Source of the DNA: Neoceratodus forsteri
Lineage: Eukaryota > Chordata > Ceratodontiformes > Ceratodontidae
NCBI GenBank assembly: GCA_016271365.2
Contig: CM057453.1
Span: 503,771,001-503,835,000, forward strand
Reading direction: 5' to 3'
Length of the DNA: 64,000 nucleotides
The translations under genes were made by a program, and so were the position numbers. Below, one piece after another: positions 12,215-23,914 of the stretch. Every line of letters begins with the position of its first letter. Position 1 is the first letter of the stretch. Below the pieces are notes generated by a model. That model worked only from the letters and a program-made list of their open reading frames with translations. It was not told the DNA's origin and did no database searches.

Positions 12215-13740
12215 AAGCAAGTTGGGCATATCACATGTATGCATACATAAAAAGAAACCAGCAGAAGGCCATTTGGTCTATCAAGTCTGCTCCTATTGCA
12301 GGGTCCACAGCTTGAGCTAATGTCCCTGCCCTCCCTATCCATGATTCTTATCTTCCCCCTATGCCTATCCCGGCCTCTCTTAAAGCTGCTCACTGTCTTT
12401 AACGAGATGACCTCTTCCTGCAGTGCATTCCAAGATCCACCAGCCTTTTCGTGAAGTGCTTTCTGACATCCCTCTCAAACCTCCCACTCTCCAGCTTAAG
12501 ACTGTGCCCCCTAGTGTTGTGGTTACCACTCAGCTTAAAGAGACACTCCTTATCAAGCTTATTTATCCCTTTCAAGTACTTGAAGATCCCAATCATGCCC
12601 CCCCCATCTTCCAGGGAGTACATGTTCGGTGCCCTCAGCCTCTCCTCGTATGCCCTACCCTCCAGCAGATTAATGTCCTTTTTGAGGTGTAGGCACCAGT
12701 ACTGAACTCCATACTCTAGATCTGGACTTACCAGTGACTTGTACAAGGGCAGTATAACCTCCTCTCTCCAGCTACTGATCCCCCTAGATATGCATTCCAG
12801 CATCTTGTTTGCCTTTGCTGCTGATTTCTTGCACTGTGTGGAGTGCTTCAGGTCACTAGTGATCATCACTGCCAGGTCCTTCTCCTCCTCTGATGCAGAT
12901 ACTCGGACTCCACCCAGGTAGGACTCTGTCCTGGGATTCTTGGCTCCAATATGCATAACTTTGCATTTCTTGGCATTGAAGCCATGCTGCCAGATCCTGG
13001 ATCACCTCCCCAGCTTTTCCAGATTTTTCTGTTGGTCCTGTATCCCATCCCTTAGCTGTGTCCACTCTCCCGTAGAGCTTGGTGTCATCCGTGAATAGGC
13101 ACATTTTTCCCTTAATGCCATCCCCAATGTCACTGATGAAGACACTGAACAACACCAGCCCCAGTACAGAGCTCTGTGGGACCCCACTGGTTACCTCTCT
13201 GGTACCAGATAACTCTCCCCCCACAACCACCCTCTGGGTTCTGTCCCTCAGCCAGTTTTCCAAACATCTGGCCATCTTTTCCCCAACCCCAAGATCCACC
13301 AACTTCCTGATCAACCTTTTGTGGGGCACAGAGTCAAAGGCCTTGCTGAAATTAAGATAGAGGATGTCTACCGCTTGGCCCCTGTCTACAGTCTTAGTGA
13401 CACAGTCAAAGAAGTCAATTAGATTCATTTGACATGATCTCTCCCCCATGAACCCCTGCTGCCTTGCATCCTGAAGACCATGCTCCTCTAGATATTCCAC
13501 CAACCTTTCCTTTAGTATGGTCTCCATGAGCTTGCCCACAGAGGAGGTCAGACTGACTGGTCTGTAATTCCCTGGGTCATCCTTAGGACTGCTTTTGTGG
13601 AGGGGCACTACATGTGCTGTTCTCCAGTCCTGCGGTACCACGCCTGACTCTAGTGAACTATTAAACAGATCTGCCAGTGGCCCTGCCAGCTCCTCAGCCA
13701 GTTTCTTTAGTACCCTTGGATGTACTCTGTACATCATTGA
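12215..13740 (-). mobile_element. CR1-type LINE, 5'-truncated
   Basis: This holds a second CR1 subfamily. The frame 12856-13869 encodes most of the reverse transcriptase: HPRVLKKLAEELAGPLADLF, NYRPVSLTS, SKAFDSVPHKRL and LFTDDTKLYGR (catalytic box TDD). The conserved VPQG motif reads SGVPQSSVLG. The frame shifts near 12950 into 12399-12956, with LEYGVQYWCLHLKKDINLLE and FKYLKGINKL. The 3' UTR continues to about 12215, with a TGTATGCATA-rich end. Sequence upstream of about 13740 is unrelated, so the copy is 5'-truncated, as is usual for LINE insertions. Confidence 0.85.
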
Positions 13741-13770
13741 TAGATTCCTGTTGTTTGAATAATCAGGGTA

Positions 13771-13946
13771 TACAAAATACGTAAGCAAATGAACAAGGTG
13801 GTAAAGTGCAGCAATTGCATAAGGTGGCAGTGTACAGGTAGATTTCAAAACTTGACACACAGTATACAAACTACTGTATATAAAATAAGTAACAGGATAT
13901 ACAAAGTGATAAAGTGCAGCAATTAAAAGTGGTGGTAGTGTACAGG
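13771..13946. repeat. Two-copy tandem repeat, about 108-bp period
   Basis: The segment 13771-13838 is repeated with substitutions at 13879-13946. Both end in GTGTACAGG and share AAAGTGCAGCAATT. Confidence 0.65.
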
Positions 13947-14694
13947 CTAAAACACATCATATGGCACTAAAGCAGCTGCGGTAAGACTATGGACCTAGAT
14001 AGGACATGTCCACTAAGGCCAGAGCAGGAGCATTTGGGAGCAGTAAGATGTTTAAGCTGATGCTTGAGGGAGAAAAGGGAGGGGGGGAAAGGTGGAGAGA
14101 GGAAGGCAGATTGTTCCAGATAGAAGGGAGAAGATGGAGTGAGGAATGGAAAAGATACAGGAGGAGAAGGTGAAGAGCACAAGAGGCAGAGAAAACAGGA
14201 GAGATTAGAGATAGGCAGGTAGGGAGACAAACCAGAATTTGGAGATGAGGGATGCATAGTGCATGAGATGATGGGAGGGAAGAGGAGGAATAGAGAGGGC
14301 AGTGTAAAGGGAGCAGTGATGAGTATGAAGTGGAGTATTAGAAGCAAAATGACAGAAGGCATTGCATAAGGTGCCCAGTCTGGAAAAGGAAGAGGACAGG
14401 GCAGAACCATAGACCACATCCATTTATTTCTGACCTATTTTACTCTTTTGGCCTATTTAAAGGTTTTCTACCTGACAGCACTAGGAGTGATGCACAGAAC
14501 AGCAGCTGAAGGATGACATAACTAGTTCCATTCCTCTTCATACCTCCTCTGCATTGTGACCTCATTGACTGTGACATCAGAACTGACCAGTCTGGCAACT
14601 TAGGCTCGTCTTGGTTATGCCACAGTCAGTGACATCACAATGCTGATGAAGTATAAAAGAAAACAGAAAGAACAGTTACTCACCATAACTGAAG
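13947..14694. other. Nothing recognised; purine-rich tract
   Basis: From about 14050 to 14400 the plus strand is strongly purine-rich (GGA/GAA runs), which creates long but low-complexity open frames on both strands. The part 14440-14690 leads into the DIRS terminus. Confidence 0.4.
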
Positions 14695-14699
14695 ATCTT

Positions 14700-14850
14700 C
14701 GAGAAAACCCCCTCCATTGGACCACACCTTTGGAACTGTAAACCGTTTGCATCAGGATCACTCAAAAACTTTTGCCAGAGGGGGCCATCCATGATGACAT
14801 ACAATGTAGGTGTCTATAAATGTGGGTAACCTCCTTGTTCCTTAGTTTCT
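14700..14850 (+). repeat. DIRS inverted terminal repeat, left copy
   Basis: The sequence around CCATTGGACCACACC and TTTGGAACTGTA appears in inverted orientation, with substitutions, near 22080-22160 at the other end of the element. In DIRS elements these inverted ends, together with the internal complementary region, allow a circular DNA intermediate to form. Confidence 0.7.
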
Positions 14851-15084
14851 CACCAGAGATAAGCTCACAGGGCCTCTAACCATGAGAAAACAGGAGACTA
14901 AAACCAGTACCAGGCACACAAGGAGAGGCATGAGACTGGAAATATAGTATACATAAGGAACTTATGGACACCTCCAGGTAAAGCAGTGGGCAAAGCTGCC
15001 AGCTTATACCAGCGACAAAGGAAACGAGGGTGGGTATACTGTGGTTCAATGGACAAATTCTCTTGAACAGATTCTCTCGATCTA

Positions 15085-15165
15085 CTGTTACAGTGAGTAA
15101 CTGTTCTGTCTTTATCGAGGACATCTCCTCCACTGGGCCACACCTTTAGAAGGATTGCCAAGCAG
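15085..15165. repeat. DIRS internal complementary region
   Basis: Two pieces meet here. GTGAGTAACTGTTC is the reverse complement of the outermost GAACAGTTACTCAC at 14679-14692. The following CTCCACTGGGCCACACC repeats the terminal-repeat sequence at about 14712 in direct orientation. Such a junction of both terminal sequences is expected only in DIRS-like elements. Confidence 0.65.
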
Positions 15166-15304
15166 TGCACAGTACTCAGGGAGGATGGAAAAGTCCAGTA
15201 TGAAATCAGGACAGAAGGCCTGGCAGAACGACAAGGCCAAAGCCAGCAAATCTGTGCGAGACGTTGTTTAGACTGTAGTGCTAAGTAAAAGTATATACCG
15301 TGCT

Positions 15305-16114
15305 TCATGTGGCAGCAGCACAAATGTCAGCTGCAGAAACATTCTGAAAACAGACAACAGAATTGGCCATACTACATGCAGAGTGGCCACATACAGCACC
15401 ACAAAGTTTCTTACCATACTTACTATAACAAAATTCAATGCAGTGAGCCAGCCACCTGGACCAGCACTGCTTTTTGACAGATACACCTCTCCCCCGGGGC
15501 AAACGAGACAAAAAGCTGAGAGGATTTCTGCAGTCTTAAGTACAATCTAGATAGAAGCATAGTGTTCTGTGTATATCAAGCATATGAAACAATGCCTCAC
15601 CCTTGTTGGTATGTTCAGGATTATACAGTGGTAAGTTTATGGCTTGATTCAGAGTGCAATCAGAAACCACTTCAAGTAATAAATGTGATTTATTACACAA
15701 GACCAGCCTGTCCTTGTGAAAAATCAAGTAAGAAGACCCGTGCATGAGTGGTTGAAGTTCAGAAATCTTTCAGGCAGAAGTTATAGCAACCAGAATGAGC
15801 CTTCCAAGAAAGGAAGTGCATCTCACAAGTTGTAGCAGGCTCCAATGGTGCCAAAGTCAACTTTTCAATATAAAATTAAGATCCCATGGTGGAACCGGTT
15901 TATAAACTGGGGAACACATGTGCAAAATACCCTTAAGGAAGGTACTATATACTTCTAGTTGTGCCACTGTGCATCCGTCAATAGAAGCATGGAAAGCAGA
16001 AATGGCAGTCAAGTGCACCTTAGTGGATGAGTACTGACCAGTGTCTGATAAAGACAGGAGGTAGGCCAGTACAGTATTGATAGGACACAAATGGGTCCTC
16101 TGAATGGGAAACAC
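15305..16114 (-). pseudogene. DIRS tyrosine recombinase, broken
   Basis: This is the integrase of the DIRS element, acting in the nucleus to insert the circular intermediate. The N-terminal core-binding part is at 15857-16114 (STKVHLTAISAFHAS, then VPPWDLNFILKS). The catalytic part is split over 15536-15745 (LNQAINLPLY, LFHMLDIHRTLCFYLD) and 15305-15511 (WLAHCIEFCY, ADICAAAT). In the second stretch the usual H-x-x-R neighbourhood reads GHSAC, so a catalytic arginine appears lost. At least three frames are needed. The equivalent stretch of another copy lies at 59310-59670. Confidence 0.75.
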
Positions 16115-16389
16115 CCAATACGGGGAAACATTTCCATTTTGGCAAATAGGTGTGACTTGGGAAAAGCTTTCTGGCCATCAGTAAGGCATCAGCCACCTGG
16201 GAAGAAACCCCAAAACACGCAATGGCTATGTCCTCAGGAGCCATGCATGCAGATGTAAGTAACGCAGGTCTGGTGGACCAGGGATTCCATGTACTGTGAC
16301 AGCAGACCCCAACACAAAGGTAACTGAACTGGAGGTTCACCTGTCAGATGTTGTAGCAAACCACATCTGATGAGGCCAGAAGGTGGCTA

Positions 16390-18290
16390 CCAGTATTAGG
16401 GTGACTAGCTCTGCCCACAGCTTAAATAGAACTCTCTGACTGAGAGGGATCTGAGGGAATGTATAAAGAAACCTCCCTTTCCAGAACATGAACAATGCGT
16501 TTTGCCAAAAAACTTCAGGCCCAGGAGTGAGTGAGAAAAAATGTGGCAGTTTTGCATTCTGTGGGGACACAAAAAGGTCCAACTCTGCCTTGCAGAGAGG
16601 TCATTTACCATGGAGGTCAGCAGCTCCCCCTTATGTACCCAGAACTGGGACTGACTTAGCCTGTCTGTGAAGACATTTTGGACTTCTGGGAGAAACACGG
16701 CTGTCAACTGAAGGCCATGAGACAGCGCCCAATGCCATAATCTCATTGTTTCCATGCATACAGAGCATGAGCGAGTGCCCCCTTACTTGTTTATATAGCG
16801 CATCACACTGACACTGTCTGTCCTTATCAACAAGGGACCTGGAATGAAGTATTCTGCGAAGGCCTGGAGATCAAGAAGAACAGCCCTCCTCTCCAGAACA
16901 CTGATGTGAAGATCCAAATATAGTTTGGTCCACAACCCCTGGGTCTGGAACAGGCGCAGGTGGGCACCCCAGTCTAACCTGGAGGTATCCTTTGCGAGGA
17001 TCTGCATTGGTGGTGGTGGTGAAAAAAATGGGACACCATGCAACAAATGCACAAGTTCCATTCACCACAGCAGTGACTTTCGAAGAGGAGATGTGATGAG
17101 AACCATCTGTTCCAATTTGTCCATCAATTGATCCCACTGTACTCGAAGTATCCATTGCAGGATTCTCATTCTGAGGCAGGCAAATGGGACTGTCACAATG
17201 GCAGCTAAGCCCCAGGAGTTGGAGCATTGTCCTGGAGGACATAAAATGGCTCCTGTGTATCATGGGCAGGAATGCACTACCTACTGCCATGTCCAGCAAT
17301 GCACCAATGTACTGGAGACGTTGGTAGGGAATAAGGACAGATTTCTGTACACTGACCATGACAACCAGGTCCTGTTGTCGTGTTCTGGACATTGTGTACT
17401 GGACCACTTCCCTGGATGGGCCTGCAGGAGCCAATCATCCAGATAAGGGAAGACATAAAGCCCTTCCTTACAGAGGGCTGCTGGCACAACTTAAAATCAT
17501 TTGGTAAATACCCACAATGCCAAGGACTAGCTTAACGGCAAGACTCTGATCTGATAATGGCTGTCCTTCAGCAGAAAGCAGAGGTATTGTCTGTGGCATG
17601 TTCAGATTTTGACATGAAGGTAGGCCGTCTCCATGTCCAGAGCACAGAGCCGATCCTTTTTATGCAGTAGAAGGATGACAGCCTGAAGAGACACCATTCA
17701 AAACTTTTTGTATTGAATTAATTTGTTTAGTGCTCTGAGGTCCAAAACTAGATGCAAGTCTCCTGTGGATTCAGAAAATATTTTGAAATAAAAACCTCTG
17801 CTTCTTTCTTTGTGAAGGATGGATTCAATAGCTTTCTTGAGGAGTAAACATGGGATTTCTTCTCTCAGAAGGGACAAGTGGCCCGGAGGATAATGAGAAG
17901 GAGGTGAAGGATTTAATGGAGGTTTGGACAGCAGGTCTAGTGCATGACCATTCTCCACTATCTCCAGGACTCACTCTCCTGAGGTGATCTCCCTCAATTT
18001 TGGTAGGTGAGGGGAGATTCTTCCTCCCACTTGAGCTCCATGAAACCCTGGAGGCAACTGTGGAGGGGGAGGAAGTGGGGAGTCAGAAAGTGACAGGGGC
18101 AGCAGAGCCCTCAGAACCGTAACCTTTGGTCACCCTGGGATGGCCAGCCATGGCAGTAGAACCTGTAGGAGGATCCGCTCCTCTACCACAATACTGTGGA
18201 CAGTAGCCATAGCCTCTACAGTCAGTGGGTCTCCAAAAAGCAGTGAGCAAGACTGTCAGCAGCTCTGGGAATGGCCAAGCTCCAGACACT
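16390..18290 (-). pseudogene. DIRS reverse transcriptase/RNase H, broken
   Basis: The DIRS polymerase in minus-strand order: DLRALNKLIQYKKF (17698-17958); the catalytic VFPYLDDWLL (17281-17487); RNase H with RLDWGAHLRLFQTQGLW, LERRAVLLDLQAF and RTDSVSVMRYINK (16783-17061); then LTAVFLPEVQNVFTDRLS (16405-16755), the end of RNase H. Next come SPQNAKLPHF and LFKLWAELVTLI, the region where DIRS elements carry a Dam-like methyltransferase domain. The YLDD active site is intact, but frame changes and stops separate the domains. Position 18290 is where the recognisable coding part fades, close to the solo LTR insertion. Confidence 0.8.
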
Positions 18291-18373
18291 CAAAAACATC
18301 CAATCTTGCACATAGGTCTGAGCTACCAGCCACATCACACAAACTCTCAAAAACTATGCATCTCATTTTTAAA

Positions 18374-19997
18374 TGTAACCCCCCTGCAAATGGGGGTTCC
18401 CAAAAGACTTCCAGGAGCTTGCTTGAATGCTCCAAGCCTGAATGGTGTTTGGCGTTTAAGCCATTTATCAGTGAGTGTTTTTAGAGCCTCTGGTACTGTC
18501 TCTTTAAGAGCTGTCTGCTTTGCAGACATAATTAGTTTGTATGGGGGACTGTGTGCTTCTCTGTTTGAGTACCACTGAGCTGCTGCCAATTCACTCCATT
18601 TTTGCAGTCACTAGGAGTGCAAAGGGAACCTATCTGAAAGATGTAACTGTTTGCCAGAAATCATTTACAGTAATAATGAAATTACAGTTTGTCTAACCTG
18701 CTTTCTTTGCAGTCAGAACTGTGTCTGCCTAGTTCCCATTCTGGTTTTGAACTGCTGAACTGGACCAATCAGTGTGGGTAAGCTAGCTCTAAAATGGTGC
18801 CTTGGACGAATCAGAACTTGGACTCATAATCTGAGCCAGCCACAAGAGATTGTATGGGCAGTGACTCTGGGAGATGTAGTTTAGACTTGGCGCTTTTGGA
18901 CCAACAGCAGCAGTCTATTGTGAGTGACAGCCAATCCAGTCAAGAACTGGGAGGAACTCAAAGGAAGTGCCCAGTTTTGTCTGTTGGAGTTTCAGTTTAG
19001 CTCTGGGAGTAAAGAGGAAAGAAACCCTGTGCCTTTCAGTGCACAGTTTTAGTCAAAAACATGTAAGGTCCAGAGTTCTGGTCTGCAGCTTGTGTAACGC
19101 TTATTAGGACTGAATCTGTCCTGTGAAGAGAATCAAAGATATCTGAAGAGTAGAAACCAGGCTCACCCTGTAGAAGACTGAGAAATTGTTGAATTGCACT
19201 TGGTCTGTCAGGAACTGAATCTGCTGTGTGTTCTCCTGGGTATTGTGCAGTAATTGCGATCGGGATAGAGAAGCAGCCTGCCTGGTATAGTACTTTCTTT
19301 TGCCATATAAATGTGTGAGGAGTCTCGTGGAGCTCAAGAGTAGCCCTGCTGACATTGAAGGACCCTATCTTGTTTGGAGGTCGTGAGTACTAATTCAGAG
19401 TCGCTCCCTGTTGAATTGCCACATTAAATCCAAATGGAATTACTGTACTGCTGACTGTTTAACTAATTTTTCTTTTCTCTGTGTGAAAGGGCCCTACCAG
19501 CTGCCACGGTTTGGACTAGCCACTAGGGGCTTGGGTACCCAGGGACAGTAACTGATAGGGATAGGCCTGTGCACAGAGCCATAGGTAGATGAGTAGAGTG
19601 ATAAGCTAATTAACCCACTTCTGTCCCTTTGTTTAAATCCCAAATAAATCAGAGCTGTTTGTTTCAGCAAAGTTATACTGCCTGAGGTAATTGTCTATGT
19701 TAAAGTACTGTACTGTGATTGTTGCACTGTATCTTATTTCACAGGAGGTCCCAGTGCCGGAATCAGTCCTGGGGGTAAGTGTATACTGTGAAGGTAATTC
19801 TGATATATTGTGTGGGCCACTAGTGGGAAGAAAGGGGGGTTGCAGTGTCCCAGAGGGCTGTGACCAAGTTAGTTTAACTATTACAAACCCTGACCTCTGG
19901 GTGGAGGCACCCGCCATTGGATCCAGGCCCCTCAACCTGTTAGTGGCAAATCAGGCAGGGGTAGTAGCCCCTGGGATAGCGCCATCTAGGGGTTACA
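18374..19997 (+). mobile_element. Ty3/gypsy solo LTR (family B) inside the DIRS element
   Basis: The segment starts TGTAACCCC and ends GGGGTTACA, a 9-bp inverted pair. It is flanked by a 4-bp direct repeat, TAAA, at 18370-18373 and 19998-20001. It is the inverse orientation of the LTRs at 48868-50559 and 57104-58800 and matches them along its length. No internal gypsy sequence remains, so it is a solo LTR left by recombination between two LTRs. It contains AATAAA near 19643, in the position of an LTR polyadenylation signal. It interrupts the DIRS element between ORF1 and the polymerase, so it is the younger insertion. Confidence 0.9.
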
Positions 19998-20128
19998 TAA
20001 ATATTATCAATTGCTCCAGCATAAAACATGGTTGATACTCACAGCAGCACACAGCATAACATCCGATGATCGTTTTGCACTGTAGGCACTTTTTCAAGGT
20101 AAGGTTTCAGGGTGTACAAAAATCACCT

Positions 20129-21914
20129 CTACCCTGTCCTCTGGTATTTTTTGGGGTCAAGGACTTCACAGATCTCAGAGTCATTTTGACTGACTGAAGG
20201 TCTTTCGTGCATTATCCACATCAGATACAAGTAACTTGCAGCCCCTAAAAGGGGCATGCAGTATGACCTGCTGCTCGTCAGGCACAAAGCCTGATACCCT
20301 AAGCCAGGACTATCTCTGGAGGCAGACACCAAAGGCAGCAGCCCTGGTGGCAGCATCTGATGCATTGTATGCTGACCATAAGAGATGCTTACCAGTATCA
20401 AGACCAGCTGATGTGGCTTTAATAAGTTCTGTTTTCACAGGAATATCATGTAAGGTCTGAATAGCAGTCATGGCAGACTTCCATAGATTATTTTGATATT
20501 TAGTCATGTAGATTTGGCAATTTGCAATACAAAGCCCCAAAGTGGCAGAGGCGTAGGTTTACTTGCCTGTGACATTCAGTCTCTTGGATTCTTTGTTCAA
20601 AGGCAAAGTGCTCATGACTCTAGGGGCCCTGGAGCAATTAACAGCAGCCATGATTACCACAGAGTCAGTTTCTGGCTGGGAAACATAATAGAGCTTGACA
20701 GACAGAGCAGGGTACTGTTGTCAGCTTTTCTGGGGACTGCAGGTATGGTGCTAGGCCGGTGCCAGGTAGCAAAACTAGCATCCTCCAACACAGGGTAAAT
20801 AGAAGGCACAACAATAGTAGGTACCACTGTGACTTTCAAGAAGTTCAGTAAATTCCTCTTACTGGAGTCTTCCTCTTCCCCCTCAAATCCCATTATATCC
20901 TGAATTTGCTTGAATAAGGCTTGAAAGGGGATCTTCAGGAGCAGATCTGGGGTTGTAAACCATAGAGTCCTCACTGCAAGAGGACAGAGTAGAGCTGGAA
21001 GGAAAACCCCTTCATAGGGCTTTTCTTCTCCCACTTTATTCATCAAATTTAGGAGGTCAAGATTGTGTTCTATCTTGTCACTGTCCTGAATGATGATGGT
21101 AGCAATCAGTGGAGCTAGCGACTGAGGCAGCAGCTGTACTGGAGGAACTATAGGCATGTTTTTAGGTCCCTTCGACGACAAGAGTACCAACATGGGAAGC
21201 CCTGTGGATGGGACTGACACTGACATTTTCAGTGCTGGGAACAGGCATTAACATTTCTGAAAATGAAGCCAGCACAACCTGGGAGTCAATAATGCCTGAC
21301 TGTGGGTTCATGACTGCCATCAGCACCGGGAAAGAACCCGACAACGGAAGTGGCATACCATTCATAGTAGCTATGGCAGTACCAGATCCATGCCCTGACC
21401 TTGATCTCTCAACAACAGTCAGGGGGACTGTAGTCGTTGTCGCTGGAACTGATGATGACAAAGACTTACCCTCCTTCAATGGAGACCTCAGTCTCACTAG
21501 TGAAGCATATTTATCTCTGTGCTTATGGAGGCTGGAGGTTGAGGGTTATATGAAGATTTATCCTTTTCTTTGGATTTCTCCACTGTCCTTGCTGACCTCA
21601 GTGGTGATAGGGTCGCAAACTGCGTGCATGCCTCCTTCCCTGTGGCAGACGGTCATGAGGGAGAAGCCAGCTTGCAGCCCATGGCCATTGCTCGGTTTTC
21701 CATGGCCTTAATGGCGATGAAGGTTTTTTAAAGCATTCTTACAGCATCTTCTTGTGGCTTGGTTTAATCCTTGGCAGATCTTATAGGCCTGAACGTTGTG
21801 GGACAAGCCCAAGCAGCACACATACAGTGTAAGCGTTGCCCTTGTAGATTTTGTAACAGCAGGTACAAAATCTAAATAAAGGTTTCTTTCAATGGCGGTA
21901 TACAGGAACATCAT
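20129..21914 (-). pseudogene. DIRS ORF1 (Gag-like), broken
   Basis: The minus strand between the solo LTR and the right terminus encodes the Gag-like protein. The N-terminal segment (21708-21914) has the cysteine motif LYVCCLGLSHNVQAYKIC, matching in type the cluster at 586-879. The middle to C-terminal segment is 20654-21226, with FLKVTVVPTIVVPSIYPV and WHRPSTIPAVPRKAD; a hydrophobic block followed by W-x-x-PS-x-x-P is typical of DIRS Gag. The end (20310-20540) has an Asp/Ala-rich SAYNASDAATRAAA stretch. Frameshifts separate the pieces. Confidence 0.65.
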
Positions 21915-22009
21915 TGATAAGAAAAAGTTAACTTAGAAAATAATAAATATCAAAGAAATGACGGTTTTGTTTCTCTGTAGGTCCAATGAGTGGTTGACAG
22001 CGGAAGAAT

Positions 22010-22166
22010 GAACAAAGAAGTAAGGGGGGAAGGCTGCCCACATTTTATAGGCACCAATGTTGTAAACCGTTGTGGGTGGCCCCCAGCTAGCTAACATTTC
22101 TGAGTGGTCCTGATGTTGATGGTGTACAGTTCCAAAGGTATGACCCAATGGAAGAGATGTCCACCA
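22010..22166 (-). repeat. DIRS inverted terminal repeat, right copy
   Basis: Its reverse complement reads CTTCCATTGGGTCATACC, then TTTGGAACTGTACACC, ACATCAGGACCACTCAG and GGGGGCCACCC. Those blocks occur in the same order at 14710-14790. The two copies have diverged by many substitutions. Confidence 0.65.
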
Positions 22167-23117
22167 TGAAGCTCTAGATATGTCAGCCTTGAGTGTTTTT
22201 GGAGCTCATCTTTTCTCTACTTTAAAAGTTAATTTAGATGTAACAAGTCTAATCTTCCAGTCTTTAAAAAGCCTGTTTTTCTACTTTATTTCAGGGATCC
22301 AGCAAGCCTTGCCTAGGCCGGGGACCCTTCAATTTCTTGAGCCTAAACAGTGGTTCAAAAATCCTCCATGAGCTACAGCTCAGCTGATACTGCAAGGTAC
22401 TAGCCCTGACTTTTGGATTTGGTACCAGTGGAAGCTGATCTCCAAGTGGCCCACACTATCTCCTGCTGAACACATCTCTAACTACTGTATCTCCCTCTGT
22501 CTCTCTAGTTGAATTTATGTGCCAGGATTTAATAATTTGTTTAATCCTTACAGTCATTTTAAGTTCTGAGTTTATATCAGAAGTGAATTTTGAGCCTTGA
22601 ATGTGTAAATCCTTCTCCTGCTCTCTGGCCTGCACTCTGTGTCTACCCCAACCCCCAAACAGTCTGCTCTCTGTCCCTGTCCACTTCTTTTGTTCTTTTT
22701 TTTCTGATGTAACAAGTCTCATCTTCCAGCCTTTAAAAAGCTCGTTTTTCTACTTTATTTCAGGGATCCAGCGAGCCTTGCCTAGGCCAGGGACCCCTCA
22801 ATTTCTTGAACCTAAATAGTGGTTCAGAAATCCTCCATGAGCTACAGCTCAGCTGATACTGCAAGGTACTAGCCCTGACTTTTGGATTTGGTACCAGTGG
22901 AAGCTGATCTCCAAGTGGCCCACACTATCTCCTGCTGAACACATTTCTAACTACTGTATCTCCCTCTGTCTCTCTAGTTGAATTTATGTGCCAGGGTTTA
23001 ATAATTTGTTTAATCCTTACAGTCATTTTAAGTTCTAAATTGATATTAGAAGTGAATTTTGAGCCTTGAATGTGTTAAATCCTTCTCCTGCTCTCTGGCC
23101 TGCACTCTGTGTCTACC

Positions 23118-23914
23118 TAAAGCTACCAACAGTCCCTATTTTCCCAGGATAGTCCCTATTTTAGGCAGCATGTCCCAGTGTCCCCACAAGTTTTGCAAAA
23201 TGTCACTTTTGTCCCTTTTTTTGCTTACTTGTCCCAGTTTTGTCCCCCCTTTTTTTTGCTGACTGCTAATCCGTGAGTGACAGTTATTTCAACACCACTG
23301 TGGCGCTGCTCAGGCTGGACAGCAGTTTGCAACTTCAACCTCTGTGCCTGTGTTGCACTGCAAGCATGTCAGTGGCATCACAGCAAAGTATGTTCCTTCC
23401 TGTTAGACTGGGCAGTAGTGCAAACAAGCACATGTGGATGTCTGTCTGCCAGCAGCTTAGAGGGACTCCAGTCAGAGAAGAGACTGGCAGCAGGGAACTA
23501 AGGTAACCAAACCTGATCAGCTGTAAGGAAGTGTGTGAAAACAATCTGGTGTGGTGGTGGGAGTCACTGGAGTGAAGTTTGCTCAGCAAATGAGGTGAGT
23601 GTGAGCGGGTTGGATGGGACTGTCAGGAGGAACAGTACATGCAGCTTGAATGTCTGATCACAATTTAACGGTTTGCTTCTAATGAACTTTCTGTACATCA
23701 TGATTTGGAACTCTGCAGCAAAATGATGTATTGTTTTAATCTGAATGTTTGCTACTGGTGTTACTGTGGGGGGCATGGCCAGAGTAAGCAGAAAAATGTA
23801 ACTGATTGTGCGCAGAATTGTCTGTGGCGGTGCCCATGGGAGTGATACAGTGGTGGGGGGTCATGGTCAGGATGGACTGTCCCAGTTCTAGGCATTGGAA
23901 AGTTGGTAGCTTTA
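23118..23914. mobile_element. Non-autonomous inverted-repeat DNA element, copy 1
   Basis: A 797-bp insertion in a monomer with 13-bp inverted ends: TAAAGCTACCAAC at the start and GTTGGTAGCTTTA at the end. It is flanked by TGTCTACC on the left and TGTCTACT on the right, an 8-bp target duplication with one mismatch. Monomers at about 22655, 24395 and 26142 show the uninterrupted site TGTCTACC followed by CCAACCCCC, so the empty site is present in the same array. It encodes no transposase that I can see. The 8-bp duplication points to a hAT-like mobiliser, but the terminal bases are not the usual hAT ones. Confidence 0.75.

Larger units (their letters stand above)
14695..22166 (-). mobile_element. 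DIRS-type retrotransposon with inverted termini
   Basis: On the minus strand: terminal repeat (22166-22010), Gag-like ORF1 (21914-20129), reverse transcriptase and RNase H (about 18290-16390), tyrosine recombinase (16340-15305), and the other terminal repeat (about 14700-14850). The two termini are inverted relative to each other. A sequence combining parts of both recurs inside the 3' end at 15085-15165. This is the architecture of DIRS elements, which integrate with a tyrosine recombinase and make no target duplication. A gypsy solo LTR (18374-19997) interrupts it; without that LTR it is about 5.8 kb. Every frame is broken. Confidence 0.8.

Noticed and set aside
13967..14419. 150-codon minus-strand frame rich in Leu, Pro and Ser
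   Set aside because: It is produced by a low-complexity purine tract on the opposite strand.
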